A stretch of 33,002 nt of DNA from Pseudomonas sp. IPO3778 (GCF_013386825.1 NZ_JACARC010000006.1:217-33218); one strand, 5' to 3'. Counted from the stretch's first letter, positions 15,801 through 24,791 are shown. Notes: a model not told the origin generated them from the sequence alone. Program-made: numbers and translations.

Positions 15801-17570
15801 TCAGCTATCAATCACCCGCTGCAAATGAATCGCCAGCTCCGTGGCAAACCGCCGCTCCGGCGTCTCCACATCAATCCCGAACAACTCCTGAATCCGCGCC
15901 AGCCGATAGCGCAGCGTCGTCACATGCACCCCCATCGCATCCGCGCACGCCTGGCTGCGGCAGCTTTCCCGTAAATACGCGGTCAGGGTTTCCAGGTAAG
16001 GCGTCTGGTGCTTGCGGTCATGGGCCAGCATGGCACCGACGCTGTCATTGACGAAGGTGCGAATGTCTTCCCCGCCCACCGCCGCGACAAAGATCGGAAT
16101 CGGCCCAAAGTCCTGATCGGAAATCGGCCCGCTGCGCCCGAATGAACGGGCAATCTCGATCAGCCGCCGGCAGCGCTCCCACGCAGCGGGGTAATCCGCC
16201 AATGCCCGGCACACCCCACTGGCCAGCAGGATCGGCTCGGCGCCCAGGTAATGCGCCAGGTCATCCGCGATCTGGCGTTTGATTTTGCCCAGGCGTTCAC
16301 CTTCCGCCGGCACCAGGCACACCAGGCCGTTGTCGACAATGATCACCGTGGCCTGCATCCCCGCCCGCTGCAGGATGCGCGCGACGTTGTGGTGCAGGTT
16401 CTTCGCCTCCCGGGCCTTGGTGCCGTAGTCGACGATGATCATCTGCTGCGCGGCATTGAAGCTGATGCCCAGGCGCTGGGCCCGTTGCTGGATGTCATCG
16501 GCGTCGCGCCAGCGGCCTTCGAGCACTTCGAACAGCAGCTCGGTCTGGGTACGGGTTTCAAACCGAAAGCGGATAAAGCTGCGCATCATCTGCACGCTCA
16601 AGGCGAACTTGGCGCTTTCCAGCATCAGCAAATCCAGTTCGTTGACCGGTGCCGCCACCGGGAACAGCACCAGCGCGCCCACCAGTTCGTGGTCGACCAT
16701 CAACGGTTCGATCTGCGCCCGCAACGTAAACTGGCGCTGGCCATCGTCAAGGAACAGGTTGACCGTGTTGCGCAGGGCGCTGCGCAAGCTTTCCTGGGCG
16801 GCCTTGGTGATCTGCACGCTGAGCACCCCGGCAACTGCGGCCTGCCAGGCGTTGTCATCAAACAACGCGGTATCCGGCGAGCGCCCCGCCACCACCTGGT
16901 TGGCGGTGAAGTCCACGGCGATCACCGGGTTGGGCAACTGGTCGCCCACCATCAGCGACAACGACGTCACCGAGCCGCCGCCCAACACGTGCTCCAGCAT
17001 TGTGGTGTGCACATGCAATGCCTGTTGCAGGCGCTCGGCGGCGCGGCGCTCGGCTTCCAGCTGGCGTTGGCGCTCCACGGCAATGGCGCCCAGGTGGATG
17101 ATCATGCCGAGGAACACCCGGTCTTCTTCCGACACGTCCATCAGCGTGCGGGAAATCACGCTGAGCACCATGGGCCGGCCATCGAAGTCGGTGCAGTTCA
17201 TGGGCATCACCATCACCGTGCGGTAATCGCGCTCCAGGGATTCGCGGCGGTAGCCGGGGTACTCGCATTCGCGCACGTCGCGAATAAATACCGCCTCGTT
17301 GCGTTGCAGGGCGGTCATCACCGGGCTTGAGGACAGTTCCCAGCAATCCACCAGCGGGCGCTGCACCAGGGTCGGGTCGTGGCGGGCGATGACGTGGCCG
17401 AAGCCGGCGTCCATGTCGATGGCCATGATCGAGCTCATGGTCCAGTGGGTGTGGCGGCAACTGGCGTACACCAACTGGTGCAGCATCGACTGCAGATCAC
17501 CGCCGGAGTTGATCTGACTGGCCACATCGCGCAACGACAGTATCTGCATTTCTCGATTCAAGGCACTCAC
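15801..17570 (-). CDS. GAF-PucR/CdaR-type transcriptional regulator
   Basis: This is a regulator of about 589 residues. An N-terminal GAF-type sensor domain (about 10-190) is followed by a linker with coiled-coil character (ERQRQLEAERRAAERLQQAL). A central domain of CdaR/PucR type comes next. The C-terminal PucR helix-turn-helix reads YLRESCRSQACADAMGVHVTTLRYRLARIQ, where LRYRL is the family's recognition-helix signature. The start is uncertain: GTG 17570 and ATG 17549 both lie just before the GAF domain and the frame is open to GTG 17669; none has a strong ribosome site. It is divergent from the catabolic operon starting at 17739 and is the natural candidate for its activator, with the pathway substrate or an intermediate as effector. 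Confidence 0.85.
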   Translation of the reverse strand: MSALNREMQILSLRDVASQINSGGDLQSMLHQLVYASCRHTHWTMSSIMAIDMDAGFGHVIARHDPTLVQRPLVDCWELSSSPVMTALQRNEAVFIRDVRECEYPGYRRESLERDYRTVMVMPMNCTDFDGRPMVLSVISRTLMDVSEEDRVFLGMIIHLGAIAVERQRQLEAERRAAERLQQALHVHTTMLEHVLGGGSVTSLSLMVGDQLPNPVIAVDFTANQVVAGRSPDTALFDDNAWQAAVAGVLSVQITKAAQESLRSALRNTVNLFLDDGQRQFTLRAQIEPLMVDHELVGALVLFPVAAPVNELDLLMLESAKFALSVQMMRSFIRFRFETRTQTELLFEVLEGRWRDADDIQQRAQRLGISFNAAQQMIIVDYGTKAREAKNLHHNVARILQRAGMQATVIIVDNGLVCLVPAEGERLGKIKRQIADDLAHYLGAEPILLASGVCRALADYPAAWERCRRLIEIARSFGRSGPISDQDFGPIPIFVAAVGGEDIRTFVNDSVGAMLAHDRKHQTPYLETLTAYLRESCRSQACADAMGVHVTTLRYRLARIQELFGIDVETPERRFATELAIHLQRVIDS

Positions 17571-17738
17571 CCGAACAAGGAGGTCACGGCAGCCACGTTG
17601 CCTGCCAGGCCCGCCCGATACTTGCGCCGGTTCAGAGCAATGTCCAGCGGATTTGCACTCCTTAACCACGGAAGACGCTGCTGACCAATGCTCCTAGCCT
17701 AAGGCCACAACCAACAGCCACAAGGGCGACGAGTGATC

Positions 17739-18338
17739 ATGAATCTGGAAAATCTGGGCGTCAGGAAGTACTGCACCTTTATCGAAGAAACCTTTATCGA
17801 AGGCGGCAAGGACGCCGGCAAACCCATCACCCTGATCGTGGTGGCCGCCGTGTTGAAAAACCCTTGGGCCGGCCAGGGCTTCGTCGAAAACCTGCGCCCC
17901 GAGATCCTGCGCCTGGCGCCGGGGCTGGGGTACGAGATGACCCGTCGCCTGATCGCCCTGATGCCCGGCGGCAAGGTCGAAGCTTTCGGCAAGGCGGCGG
18001 CGGTTGGGGTCAACGGAGAAATCGAGCACGCCTCGGGCCTGATTCACACCCTGCGCTTTGGCAACCTGTTCCGCGAAGCCGTGGAAGGCACTGCCTACCT
18101 GAGCTTCACCAACACCCGCAACGCCCCCGGCGCCCTGCTCTCACTGCCGATGGTGCACAAAAGCGAAACCGGCAAACGCTCGCACTTTCTCACCGCCAAC
18201 TTCCAGGTCGCCGATGCCCCCGGCCCCGACGAAGTGCTGATCGCCATCGGCGCCAGCGACGGCTCCCGCGCGCACCCACGGATTGCCGACCGCTACCAGG
18301 ACATGGCGGAGATGGAAGCGGAACAGCCGAAGGACTGA
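17739..18338 (+). CDS. Amino acid synthesis (AA_synth, PF06684) family protein
   Basis: This is a 199-residue protein recognised as an AA_synth-family member (features such as RKYCTFIEETFIEGG, NPWAGQGFVENL, GNLFREAVEG and ASDGSRAHPR). Despite the family name no reaction is established for it that I can state. ATG 17739 is preferred over the GTG two codons before. It is the first gene of the operon that also encodes the flavin reductase and flavin monooxygenase, but 300 bases holding a palindromic repeat separate it from the next gene. The position suggests a hydrolytic or isomerising step, or handling of an intermediate; that is inference from context only. Confidence 0.75.
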   Translation: MNLENLGVRKYCTFIEETFIEGGKDAGKPITLIVVAAVLKNPWAGQGFVENLRPEILRLAPGLGYEMTRRLIALMPGGKVEAFGKAAAVGVNGEIEHASGLIHTLRFGNLFREAVEGTAYLSFTNTRNAPGALLSLPMVHKSETGKRSHFLTANFQVADAPGPDEVLIAIGASDGSRAHPRIADRYQDMAEMEAEQPKD

Positions 18339-18364
18339 CGTTTGACTGAAGAACGACGCTCAAT

Positions 18365-18495
18365 TGTGGCGAGGGAGCTTGCTCCCGCTGGGTCGCGGAG
18401 CGGCCCCATGAGTCCCGCCATGGTCCGCCTGGAAGAACCCGATTGCCTTTGTGGGGCTGCTTCGCAGCCCAGCGGGAGCAAGCTCCCTCGCCACA
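18365..18495. repeat. REPIN (paired REP palindrome)
   Basis: TGTGGCGAGGGAGCTTGCTC at the left is matched by its reverse complement at the right end, giving long arms around a spacer that itself has palindromic parts (GGGGCTGCTTCGCAGCCC). It is a typical P. fluorescens-group REP doublet and takes up most of the gap between the AA_synth and flavin reductase genes. Confidence 0.85.
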
Positions 18496-18638
18496 GGGTT
18501 GATGTATTTGCCATAGAAATGCAGGAGCACTGCGAAACGAAGCAAAACTTTCACCTTCGTTACCATTTTTCGACGCAAGCCCACGGTTTCCCTTCCCCGT
18601 AGGCTGACTTCACACCACAAGAACAAAGGAGTACCCCG

Positions 18639-19586
18639 ATGCCGAGCACCGTGATCAGCGCCAACGTTGCAGCCGTCGATCCGGGCGCCTTGCGCCAGGC
18701 CTTCGGCACCTTCGTTACCGGCGTCACCGTCATCACCACCCATGACGCCGACGGCAACCCTCGAGGCATGACCGCCAATTCGTTTACCTCGGTGTCCCTC
18801 GACCCGCCGCTGCTGCTGGTGTGCGTGGGCAAGTCCGCCGCCAGCTACACCGCGTTTGCCAACACCGAACAGTTTGCCGTCAACCTGCTGCATGAAGGCC
18901 AGGTCGACGTCTCCGGCACCTTCGCCTCCAAGTCGCCGGACAAGTTCCATACCGTCAACCACGACACCGTGCACACCGGCGCGCCGATCCTCACCGACAG
19001 CCTGACCTGGTTCGATTGCAGCGTGCATCAGCGCATCGAAGCCGGCGACCACCTGGTGCTGATCGGCCAGGTGCGCGCCTTCGGCACCAGCCCCAAGCTG
19101 CCGCTGTGTTTCTGCCGGGGCCGCTACGCCAACATCCAGGACCCGCTGCCGGCCAGCTGGCTGGACTCCCACAAGATGATCATCGGTTACCTGATCGAAG
19201 CCGGCGGCGGGATCCTGTTCCGCGCCGACGGCAACGGCGGCTGGACACTGCCGGTGGCCGGCAAGCGCAAGGGCTTTATCGACGCCGGTGACAGCGCGCT
19301 GCCGGTGGAGCTGGAATCGACCTTCCTGTACTCGGCGTTCGATGTCGACGACACCGACCCCGGCTACCTGATCTACCGTGCCCAGCTAGGCCCGTTCGAC
19401 GCCGAACTGCCCGACACCCTGCGCTTCTTCCCACTGGACGACCTGCCCATCGAACAGATGCCGGTCAACGAACTGCGCTCGGTGGTGCGCCGCTATGCAC
19501 GCGAGCGCCAGAACCAGCAGTTCGGCATCTACACCGGCTCCGCCGCCAGCGGTCGCATCGCGATGCTCGAAAACGCGCCCCTTTGA
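18639..19586 (+). CDS. Flavin reductase with C-terminal NUDIX-like domain
   Basis: This is a 315-residue two-domain protein. Residues about 12-165 form a flavin reductase-like domain of the HpaC/RutF type (FGTFVTGVTVITT, GMTANSFTSVSLDPPLLLVCVG), which supplies reduced FMN or FAD. Residues about 180-290 look like a NUDIX hydrolase fold (GYLIEAGGGILFRADGNGGWTLPVAGK...). They lack the acidic Nudix box, so they are probably a binding or structural domain. AAGGAG lies seven bases before the ATG. With the luciferase-like monooxygenase three genes on, it makes a two-component flavin monooxygenase. Single-domain reductases of about 170 residues are the norm, so the extension is notable. Confidence 0.85.
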   Translation: MPSTVISANVAAVDPGALRQAFGTFVTGVTVITTHDADGNPRGMTANSFTSVSLDPPLLLVCVGKSAASYTAFANTEQFAVNLLHEGQVDVSGTFASKSPDKFHTVNHDTVHTGAPILTDSLTWFDCSVHQRIEAGDHLVLIGQVRAFGTSPKLPLCFCRGRYANIQDPLPASWLDSHKMIIGYLIEAGGGILFRADGNGGWTLPVAGKRKGFIDAGDSALPVELESTFLYSAFDVDDTDPGYLIYRAQLGPFDAELPDTLRFFPLDDLPIEQMPVNELRSVVRRYARERQNQQFGIYTGSAASGRIAMLENAPL

Positions 19587-19608
19587 CACGCACCTACAGG
19601 ACTCTTGC

Positions 19609-21120
19609 ATGAAAACCACGGTCAGCGCCCTTGAAGGCAACCGCCTCAACCTGTTTATCGACGGCCACTTCGTTGCGCCCGCCAGCGAAACCTACGTCGA
19701 CAGCTTCGACCCCACCACCGGCCAGTCCTGGTACCAGTTCGCCCAGGCCGATGCCGGTGATGTCGCCCGCGCCGTCGCCTCCGCCCACAAGACCTTCAAC
19801 GACCCGCAGTGGCGCAACATGACGCCCACCGCACGGGGCAAATTGTTGTACCGCCTGGCCCAACTGGTGGCCGAGCACGCCGAAGAACTGGCCCTGCTGG
19901 AAACCCGCGACAACGGCAAGCTGCTGCGGGAAATGCGCGCCCAGATGAGCGCCCTGCCCGATGCCTACATCTACTTCGCCGGCATGGCCGACAAGCTGCA
20001 AGGCGAGGTAATCCCGGTCAACAAGCTCAACCAGCTCAACTACAGCAGCCGTGAGCCGTTGGGCGTGGTCGGCATGATCACCCCGTGGAACTCACCGCTG
20101 ATGCTGCTCACCGGCACCCTCGCGCCGTGCCTGGCCATCGGCAACACCGTGGTGATCAAGCCCTCGGAACATGCCAGCGCCTCCACCCTGGCCCTGGCCG
20201 AACTGATCGTCGAAGCCGGCTTCCCGGCAGGTGTGGTCAACGTGGTCACCGGCAACGGCGCCGTCACCGGCGACGCCCTGACCCGCCACCCGGACATCGC
20301 CAAATACGTGTTCACCGGCAGCACCGACACCGGCCGTCGCATTGCCGGCAACGCCGCCAATAACCTGGTGCCGTGCCAGATGGAACTGGGCGGCAAGTCG
20401 CCCCACGTGGTGTTCGCCGACGTGGATATCGAGAAGGCCGTGAATGGCGTGGTTTCCGGGATTTTCGCCGCCGCCGGGCAAAGCTGCGTGGCCGGTTCGC
20501 GCTGCTTCGTCGAGGCGCCGATCTACGCCCAATTCGTCGAGGCCCTGGTCGCCCGCACCCAACAGATCACCGTCGGCCACCCGATGGAAGAACACACCGA
20601 CATCGGCCCGCTGGCCCTGCAAGCCCAATTGCAAAAGCTCGAAGGCTATATCGCCAGCGGTGCCAAACAAGGCGCGCAGATCGCCGTCGGCGGCAAGCGT
20701 CCCAACGCCGCCAACCTGTCCGAGGGCTGGTACTTCGAACCCACGGTCATGGCCAATGCCACCAATGACATGCCGTTCATGCGCGACGAATTGTTCGGCC
20801 CGGTGGTGGGCGTAATGCCCTTCACCACCGAAGCGCAAATGCTCAGCCTGGCCAACGACACCCACTACGGCCTGGCCTCGGGCATCTGGACCCAGAACAT
20901 CGACCGCGCCCTGCGATTTGCCAACCGCATCGACGCCGGCACGGTGTGGATCAACACCTACCGCAGCTCGGCCTACATGTCCGCCAACGGCGGCTTCAAA
21001 CACAGCGGTTATGGCCGTCGTGGCGGCTTTGACGTGATGCGCGAGTTTTCCCGGGCCAAGAACGTGGTCATCGATTACTCCGGCGAAATGCAAGACCCCT
21101 TCGTCATTCGCCTGCGCTGA
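19609..21120 (+). CDS. NAD(P)-dependent aldehyde dehydrogenase
   Basis: This is a 503-residue member of the aldehyde dehydrogenase superfamily. It has the cofactor and oxyanion segment TPWNSPLMLL, general-base Glu259 in ELGGKSPH, and nucleophile Cys293 in GQSCVAGSR. The frame is open upstream into the previous gene, but ATG 19609 has CAGGA seven bases before it and starts 23 bases after the flavin reductase stop. Its place between reductase and monooxygenase genes suggests it oxidises the aldehyde released by monooxygenase-driven ring opening, like TgnC in trigonelline breakdown or PyrB in pyridine breakdown. The substrate is inferred only. Confidence 0.9.
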   Translation: MKTTVSALEGNRLNLFIDGHFVAPASETYVDSFDPTTGQSWYQFAQADAGDVARAVASAHKTFNDPQWRNMTPTARGKLLYRLAQLVAEHAEELALLETRDNGKLLREMRAQMSALPDAYIYFAGMADKLQGEVIPVNKLNQLNYSSREPLGVVGMITPWNSPLMLLTGTLAPCLAIGNTVVIKPSEHASASTLALAELIVEAGFPAGVVNVVTGNGAVTGDALTRHPDIAKYVFTGSTDTGRRIAGNAANNLVPCQMELGGKSPHVVFADVDIEKAVNGVVSGIFAAAGQSCVAGSRCFVEAPIYAQFVEALVARTQQITVGHPMEEHTDIGPLALQAQLQKLEGYIASGAKQGAQIAVGGKRPNAANLSEGWYFEPTVMANATNDMPFMRDELFGPVVGVMPFTTEAQMLSLANDTHYGLASGIWTQNIDRALRFANRIDAGTVWINTYRSSAYMSANGGFKHSGYGRRGGFDVMREFSRAKNVVIDYSGEMQDPFVIRLR

Positions 21121-21138
21121 TTATTCAAGGAGCACCTT

Positions 21139-22215
21139 ATGAAATTCGCCGTATCCCTGAGCATGGAACGCTTCTCGCCGGACGTGCCGATGCAGACCGT
21201 CATGGCCAACCTGCTGGAATTGGCAAAGATCGCCGATGCCGGCGGCTTTGAAACCCTGTGGACCTCCGAACACCACACCCTGGAATGCACCATCGCGCCC
21301 AACCCGTTCCAGACCCTGACCTGGCTCGGCCAACACACCGAACGCATCCGCCTGGGCACCGCGACCCTCGCTGCCGCCTACTGGCATCCGATCCGCCTGG
21401 CGGGCGAAGCCGCGCTGTGTGATCACCTGACCCACGGCCGCCTGGAATTCGGGATTGCCCGGGGCTCCTACCAGTACGAATTCGACCGCATGACCCCAGG
21501 CCTGCAACAGCAGGAAGGCGTGGGCTACATGAAGGAACTGGTGCCCGCGGTACAAAAACTCTGGACCGGCGACTACGCCCACGACGGCCACTACTGGAAA
21601 TTCCCGCAGACCGCCGCCGTGCCCAAGCCACTGCAGAAAGGCCACCCGCCGATCTGGGTGGCCGCACGGGACCCGGGCACGTTTGATTGGGCGGTGAGCA
21701 TCGGCGCCAACATCCTGTCCACCCCGCTGTCGCTGCCGGCGGCGGAAATCGCCGTACTGGGCGAGAAATTCAACAAGGCTGTGGCCGACAACCCCCATGT
21801 GCCACGCCCGCGCTTCATGATGCAGCGCCGCACCTGCGTGTACGCCAATGCCAACGACTGGGAACTGCCGGTCAAGCACAGCATGGACTTTGGCCGCGCC
21901 TTCGAAAACCTGATGCAGAACATCGGCACCGTGCACAACGGTTTCCCCGAGCCGGTGCCGTTTGAAAGCGTGCGCGGCAAAGACAACTACAACCCGGAAA
22001 ACCTGCGGCGCAACCTGATGTTCGGCACCCCGGAGGAGATCATCGAAAAACTGCTCGACTACGAAGCCGCCGGCGTCGACCAGTATTGCCTGGGCCTGAC
22101 CTTCAACCTGCCGTTCGAACTGCAGAGGCAGACCCTGCGCCTGTTCATCGACGAAGTGATGCCGTTCTTCGCCGAGCGCGAGCGCGCCAAACAACGCAAC
22201 ACGGCCCGCGCGTGA
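21139..22215 (+). CDS. LLM-class flavin-dependent monooxygenase
   Basis: This is a 358-residue luciferase-like TIM-barrel oxygenase. Family features include LWTSEHHTLE near the N terminus, IRLGTATLAAAYWHPIRLAGEAALCDHLTHGRLEFGIARG and PIWVAARDP. It uses reduced flavin delivered by a separate reductase, encoded two genes upstream. AAGGAG lies six bases before the ATG, and the stop codon overlaps the next ATG as TGATG. Relatives include oxygenases that open N-heterocyclic rings (RutA, PyrA and the trigonelline monooxygenase). Which ring or C-N compound it attacks cannot be told from sequence; the adjacent betaine-type transporter hints at a quaternary nitrogen. Confidence 0.9.
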   Translation: MKFAVSLSMERFSPDVPMQTVMANLLELAKIADAGGFETLWTSEHHTLECTIAPNPFQTLTWLGQHTERIRLGTATLAAAYWHPIRLAGEAALCDHLTHGRLEFGIARGSYQYEFDRMTPGLQQQEGVGYMKELVPAVQKLWTGDYAHDGHYWKFPQTAAVPKPLQKGHPPIWVAARDPGTFDWAVSIGANILSTPLSLPAAEIAVLGEKFNKAVADNPHVPRPRFMMQRRTCVYANANDWELPVKHSMDFGRAFENLMQNIGTVHNGFPEPVPFESVRGKDNYNPENLRRNLMFGTPEEIIEKLLDYEAAGVDQYCLGLTFNLPFELQRQTLRLFIDEVMPFFAERERAKQRNTARA

Positions 22216-23027
22216 TGGGCCAGGCGCAACGTTTCAGCGTGGCCAACGTCACGCTCAACTACCGCCTGGACGGGCATGGCCCGCGCCCGCTGGTGTGCAT
22301 CCACGGCGTGGGCTCCAGCCTTGAGGCGTGGGCCGAGACCGTGGCCGGTTTGCAAGAGCAGTTCACCGTGCTGACCTTCGACCTGCGCGGCCACGGCCAG
22401 TCGTCCCGTACACCTGGGCGTTATGAGATTGATCACCTGGTGGGCGAGGCCCTGGCCTTGGCGGATCACGTGGGCTTCACGCAGTTCGACCTGGCCGGGT
22501 TCTCGTTGGGCGGGCTGATTGCCCAGCGCATGGCCCTGACCCATCCGGCGCGGGTGCGGCGGTTGGTGCTGCTGTCCACCGTGGCCGGGCGTAACGCCGA
22601 GGAACGCGAGCGCGTGCAGGCTCGCCTCGCCGCCTTGCAGGCCGGCGAACCGGTGGCCCATTACGAGGCGTCGCTGTCGCGCTGGCTGACCGAGGACTTT
22701 CAGGCACGCCATCCCGAGGCCGTCACCCGCCTGCGCCAGCTGAATGCCGAGAATGACCCCGGCTGTTATGCCGCGGCGTATCGCATCCTGGCCGAGTCGG
22801 ATTTCGGCGAGCAACTGTCACGGATCCACTGCCCCACCCTGATTGCCACCGGTGCCGACGATGCCGGCTCCAACCCGCGCATGGCCGCGTTCATGCACGC
22901 GCGCATCGAGGGTTCCCAGCTGCAGATTCTGCCGGGGCTGCGCCATTGCATCCTGATCGAGGCGCCGCAACAGGTGGCCGCCCTGATACGTGATTTTCTA
23001 ACCGATTCGGAGACCCACCATGGATAA
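22215..23027 (+). CDS. Alpha/beta-fold hydrolase
   Basis: This is a 270-residue hydrolase. The oxyanion loop HGVGSSLEAW comes first, then nucleophile Ser97 in AGFSLGGLIAQ. The acid is likely in GADDAGSNP and the catalytic His in GLRHCILIEAP near the C terminus. Its ATG overlaps the monooxygenase stop and its end overlaps the next gene by eight bases, so translation is coupled on both sides. In related pathways a hydrolase of this fold cleaves the enamide or lactone left after ring opening (TgnD, RutD). The same job is inferred here. Confidence 0.88.
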   Translation: MGQAQRFSVANVTLNYRLDGHGPRPLVCIHGVGSSLEAWAETVAGLQEQFTVLTFDLRGHGQSSRTPGRYEIDHLVGEALALADHVGFTQFDLAGFSLGGLIAQRMALTHPARVRRLVLLSTVAGRNAEERERVQARLAALQAGEPVAHYEASLSRWLTEDFQARHPEAVTRLRQLNAENDPGCYAAAYRILAESDFGEQLSRIHCPTLIATGADDAGSNPRMAAFMHARIEGSQLQILPGLRHCILIEAPQQVAALIRDFLTDSETHHG

Positions 23028-23415
23028 ATCACTGCAGGCCCAGGGCGAAAGCGTTCGCCGCCAGGTCTTGGGCGATACCTACGTCGACCAGGCCCTGGGC
23101 CGCGCCGACGACTTCTCCCGGCCCTTCCAGGCGGTGCTCAACGAGTACTGCTGGGGCATGGTCTGGACCGACGACAGCCTGGACCTCAAGCAACGCAGCC
23201 TGCTCAACCTCGGCATGCTCGCGGCGCTGGGGCGCATGGACGAATTCGCCACGCATTTCTGCGGCGCGATCCGCAACGGCCTGAGTGACGACGAATTGCG
23301 CGCCGCCCTGGTGCAAATCGCGGTGTACTGCGGTGTGCCGGCGGGTGTCGAGGCGTTTCGCGTGGCCCGTAAAGCCCGGGAAAGCATGGCTCCATCGGAT
23401 ACAACGACCGGTTGA
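23020..23415 (+). CDS. Carboxymuconolactone decarboxylase-like protein (PcaC family)
   Basis: This is a 131-residue single-domain protein of the CMD family. It aligns in character with PcaC (VRRQVLGDTYVDQAL, EYCWGMVWTDDSL, SLLNLGMLAALGRMDEF, HFCGAIRNGLSDDELRAALVQIAVYCGVPAGVEAF). It has no CxxC motif, so it is not an AhpD-type peroxidase-like member. It is the last gene of the coupled block; its start overlaps the hydrolase by eight bases. It may decarboxylate or isomerise a lactone-like intermediate. PcaC itself normally sits among protocatechuate genes, which are absent here, so a different substrate is likely. Confidence 0.85.
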   Translation: MDKSLQAQGESVRRQVLGDTYVDQALGRADDFSRPFQAVLNEYCWGMVWTDDSLDLKQRSLLNLGMLAALGRMDEFATHFCGAIRNGLSDDELRAALVQIAVYCGVPAGVEAFRVARKARESMAPSDTTTG

Positions 23416-23578
23416 CGCCCAACCCTTGCACTCGCCACACCGCTCATGCTGTAAGTGCCTTGGCACCCCAACAAGAAATTTTTGCGACTGCACCTTGCGT
23501 CGTCATAGCACGAAGATTTTTAACTGCCAGTAGCCCAAAAATTTCTATTGATGAAGTTTTCCGCAGATTGCAAAACAA

Positions 23579-23594
23579 CAATTGGAGGCAATTG
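23579..23594 (+). promoter_or_regulatory. Ribosome binding site inside a small hairpin
   Basis: CAATTG, GAGG, CAATTG precede the GTG start of the ABC ATPase without a gap. The two CAATTG copies can pair, leaving the Shine-Dalgarno core GAGG in a four-base loop. This decides the GTG start at 23595. Upstream, 23416-23578 is AT-rich and probably carries a separate promoter for the transporter. Confidence 0.5.
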
Positions 23595-24791
23595 GTGAGC
23601 GAACGACTAAAGATTGAGAACCTCTACAAGGTCTTCTCATCAACCCCGGACAGAGCCATGCAGCTCCTGACCGCCGGGGCCAGCAAAGACCGGATCCTGG
23701 CCGAGACCGCCACCGTGGTCGGCCTCAACAACGTCTCGCTGTCGATTCCCAGCGGCGCGATCTACATGATCATGGGCCTCTCGGGTTCGGGTAAATCCAC
23801 CCTGGCGCGTTGCATCAACCGCCTGAACGAACCGACTGCGGGCAAGATCCTGCTGGACGGCGAAGACCTGGTGACCCTCGACGACAACCAGCTGCGGGAA
23901 GTGCGGCGCACGCGTATCTCCATGGTGTTCCAGCACTTCGCCCTGCTGCCGAATAAAACCGTGATCGAGAACACCGAGTTCGGCCTCAAGTTGCGGGGTG
24001 TCTCGGCGGCCGAGCGGCGCACGCGGGCCCTGGAAGTGCTGGCGATTGTCGGCCTGGCCAAGTGGGCCGATCACCATCCCCACGAACTCTCGGGCGGCAT
24101 GCGCCAACGGGTCGGCCTGGCCCGCGCGCTGGCCACCGACGCCGACGTGCTGATCATGGACGAAGCCTTCAGTGCCCTTGATCCGTTGATCCGCACCGAG
24201 ATGCAGGACGAGTTGCTGCGCCTGCAACGCACCCTGAAAAAAACCATCCTGTTCATCACCCACGACTTCCAGGAAGCCCTGAAGCTGGGCACGCGCATCG
24301 CGATCATGGCCGACGGCCAAGTGGTGCGCGAGGGCACGCCCCAGGAAATCGTGATGGACCCGGGCAGCGACTACGTCGCGGCGTTCACCCGGGAGGTGGA
24401 CCGTTCGCGGCTGTTCGATGCGCGCTCGATCATGGAAAAAGCCCACACCCTGCTGGTACAGGGCGACACCCGGGTGGTGGGCAATGACAGCGCCGCAGCC
24501 TTCGTGCTCAACACCAGCGGCAAGGCCGTCGGCGTGCTGGATTCAGCGGCGCTGCTGGCCGTGGGCGGGGGCGCCGATGCGCTGCAACGGCTGTCGACTG
24601 CGTTTGTGTGCGTGCCGGCCAGCGCCAAGCTGGTGGAAGCAGCGCGCCTGCTCAAGCCGGGTTTGCCGGTGGCGGTGGTGGATGGCGACGGGCTCTTCGT
24701 CGGCACCCTCAACAGCGCGCACATTCTTGATTGCATAGCCAGCGTCCCGGCCCCGCGCCCTGCCGCTGCGGAGGTTGCACAGCATGCTTAG
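23595..24791 (+). CDS. Quaternary-amine ABC transporter ATP-binding protein (ProV-like)
   Basis: This is a 398-residue ATPase. Walker A is GLSGSGKST (Lys67), the signature is LSGGMRQRVGLARALA, Walker B is VLIMDEAFSALDP and the switch His is in ITHD. The family's N-terminal extension (VFSSTPDRAMQLLTAGASKDRI) and a C-terminal CBS-type region (about 275-398) mark the glycine betaine/proline (ProV/OpuAA) branch. The frame is open to 23412, but GTG 23595 is set by GGAGG six bases upstream. It overlaps the permease gene by eight bases. CBS regions in this branch often mediate ionic-strength control, though catabolic relatives also keep them. Confidence 0.92.
   Translation: MSERLKIENLYKVFSSTPDRAMQLLTAGASKDRILAETATVVGLNNVSLSIPSGAIYMIMGLSGSGKSTLARCINRLNEPTAGKILLDGEDLVTLDDNQLREVRRTRISMVFQHFALLPNKTVIENTEFGLKLRGVSAAERRTRALEVLAIVGLAKWADHHPHELSGGMRQRVGLARALATDADVLIMDEAFSALDPLIRTEMQDELLRLQRTLKKTILFITHDFQEALKLGTRIAIMADGQVVREGTPQEIVMDPGSDYVAAFTREVDRSRLFDARSIMEKAHTLLVQGDTRVVGNDSAAAFVLNTSGKAVGVLDSAALLAVGGGADALQRLSTAFVCVPASAKLVEAARLLKPGLPVAVVDGDGLFVGTLNSAHILDCIASVPAPRPAAAEVAQHA

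Noticed and set aside
18365..18495. Possible CRISPR repeat or insertion sequence end
   Set aside because: Only a single palindromic doublet is present with no regular spacers and no transposase; it fits a REPIN.
15801..23415. A pyrimidine-degrading Rut operon
   Set aside because: LLM oxygenase, flavin reductase and hydrolase recall RutA, RutF and RutD, but no RutB-type amidohydrolase, RutC or RutG-type permease is present and aldehyde dehydrogenases are present instead.
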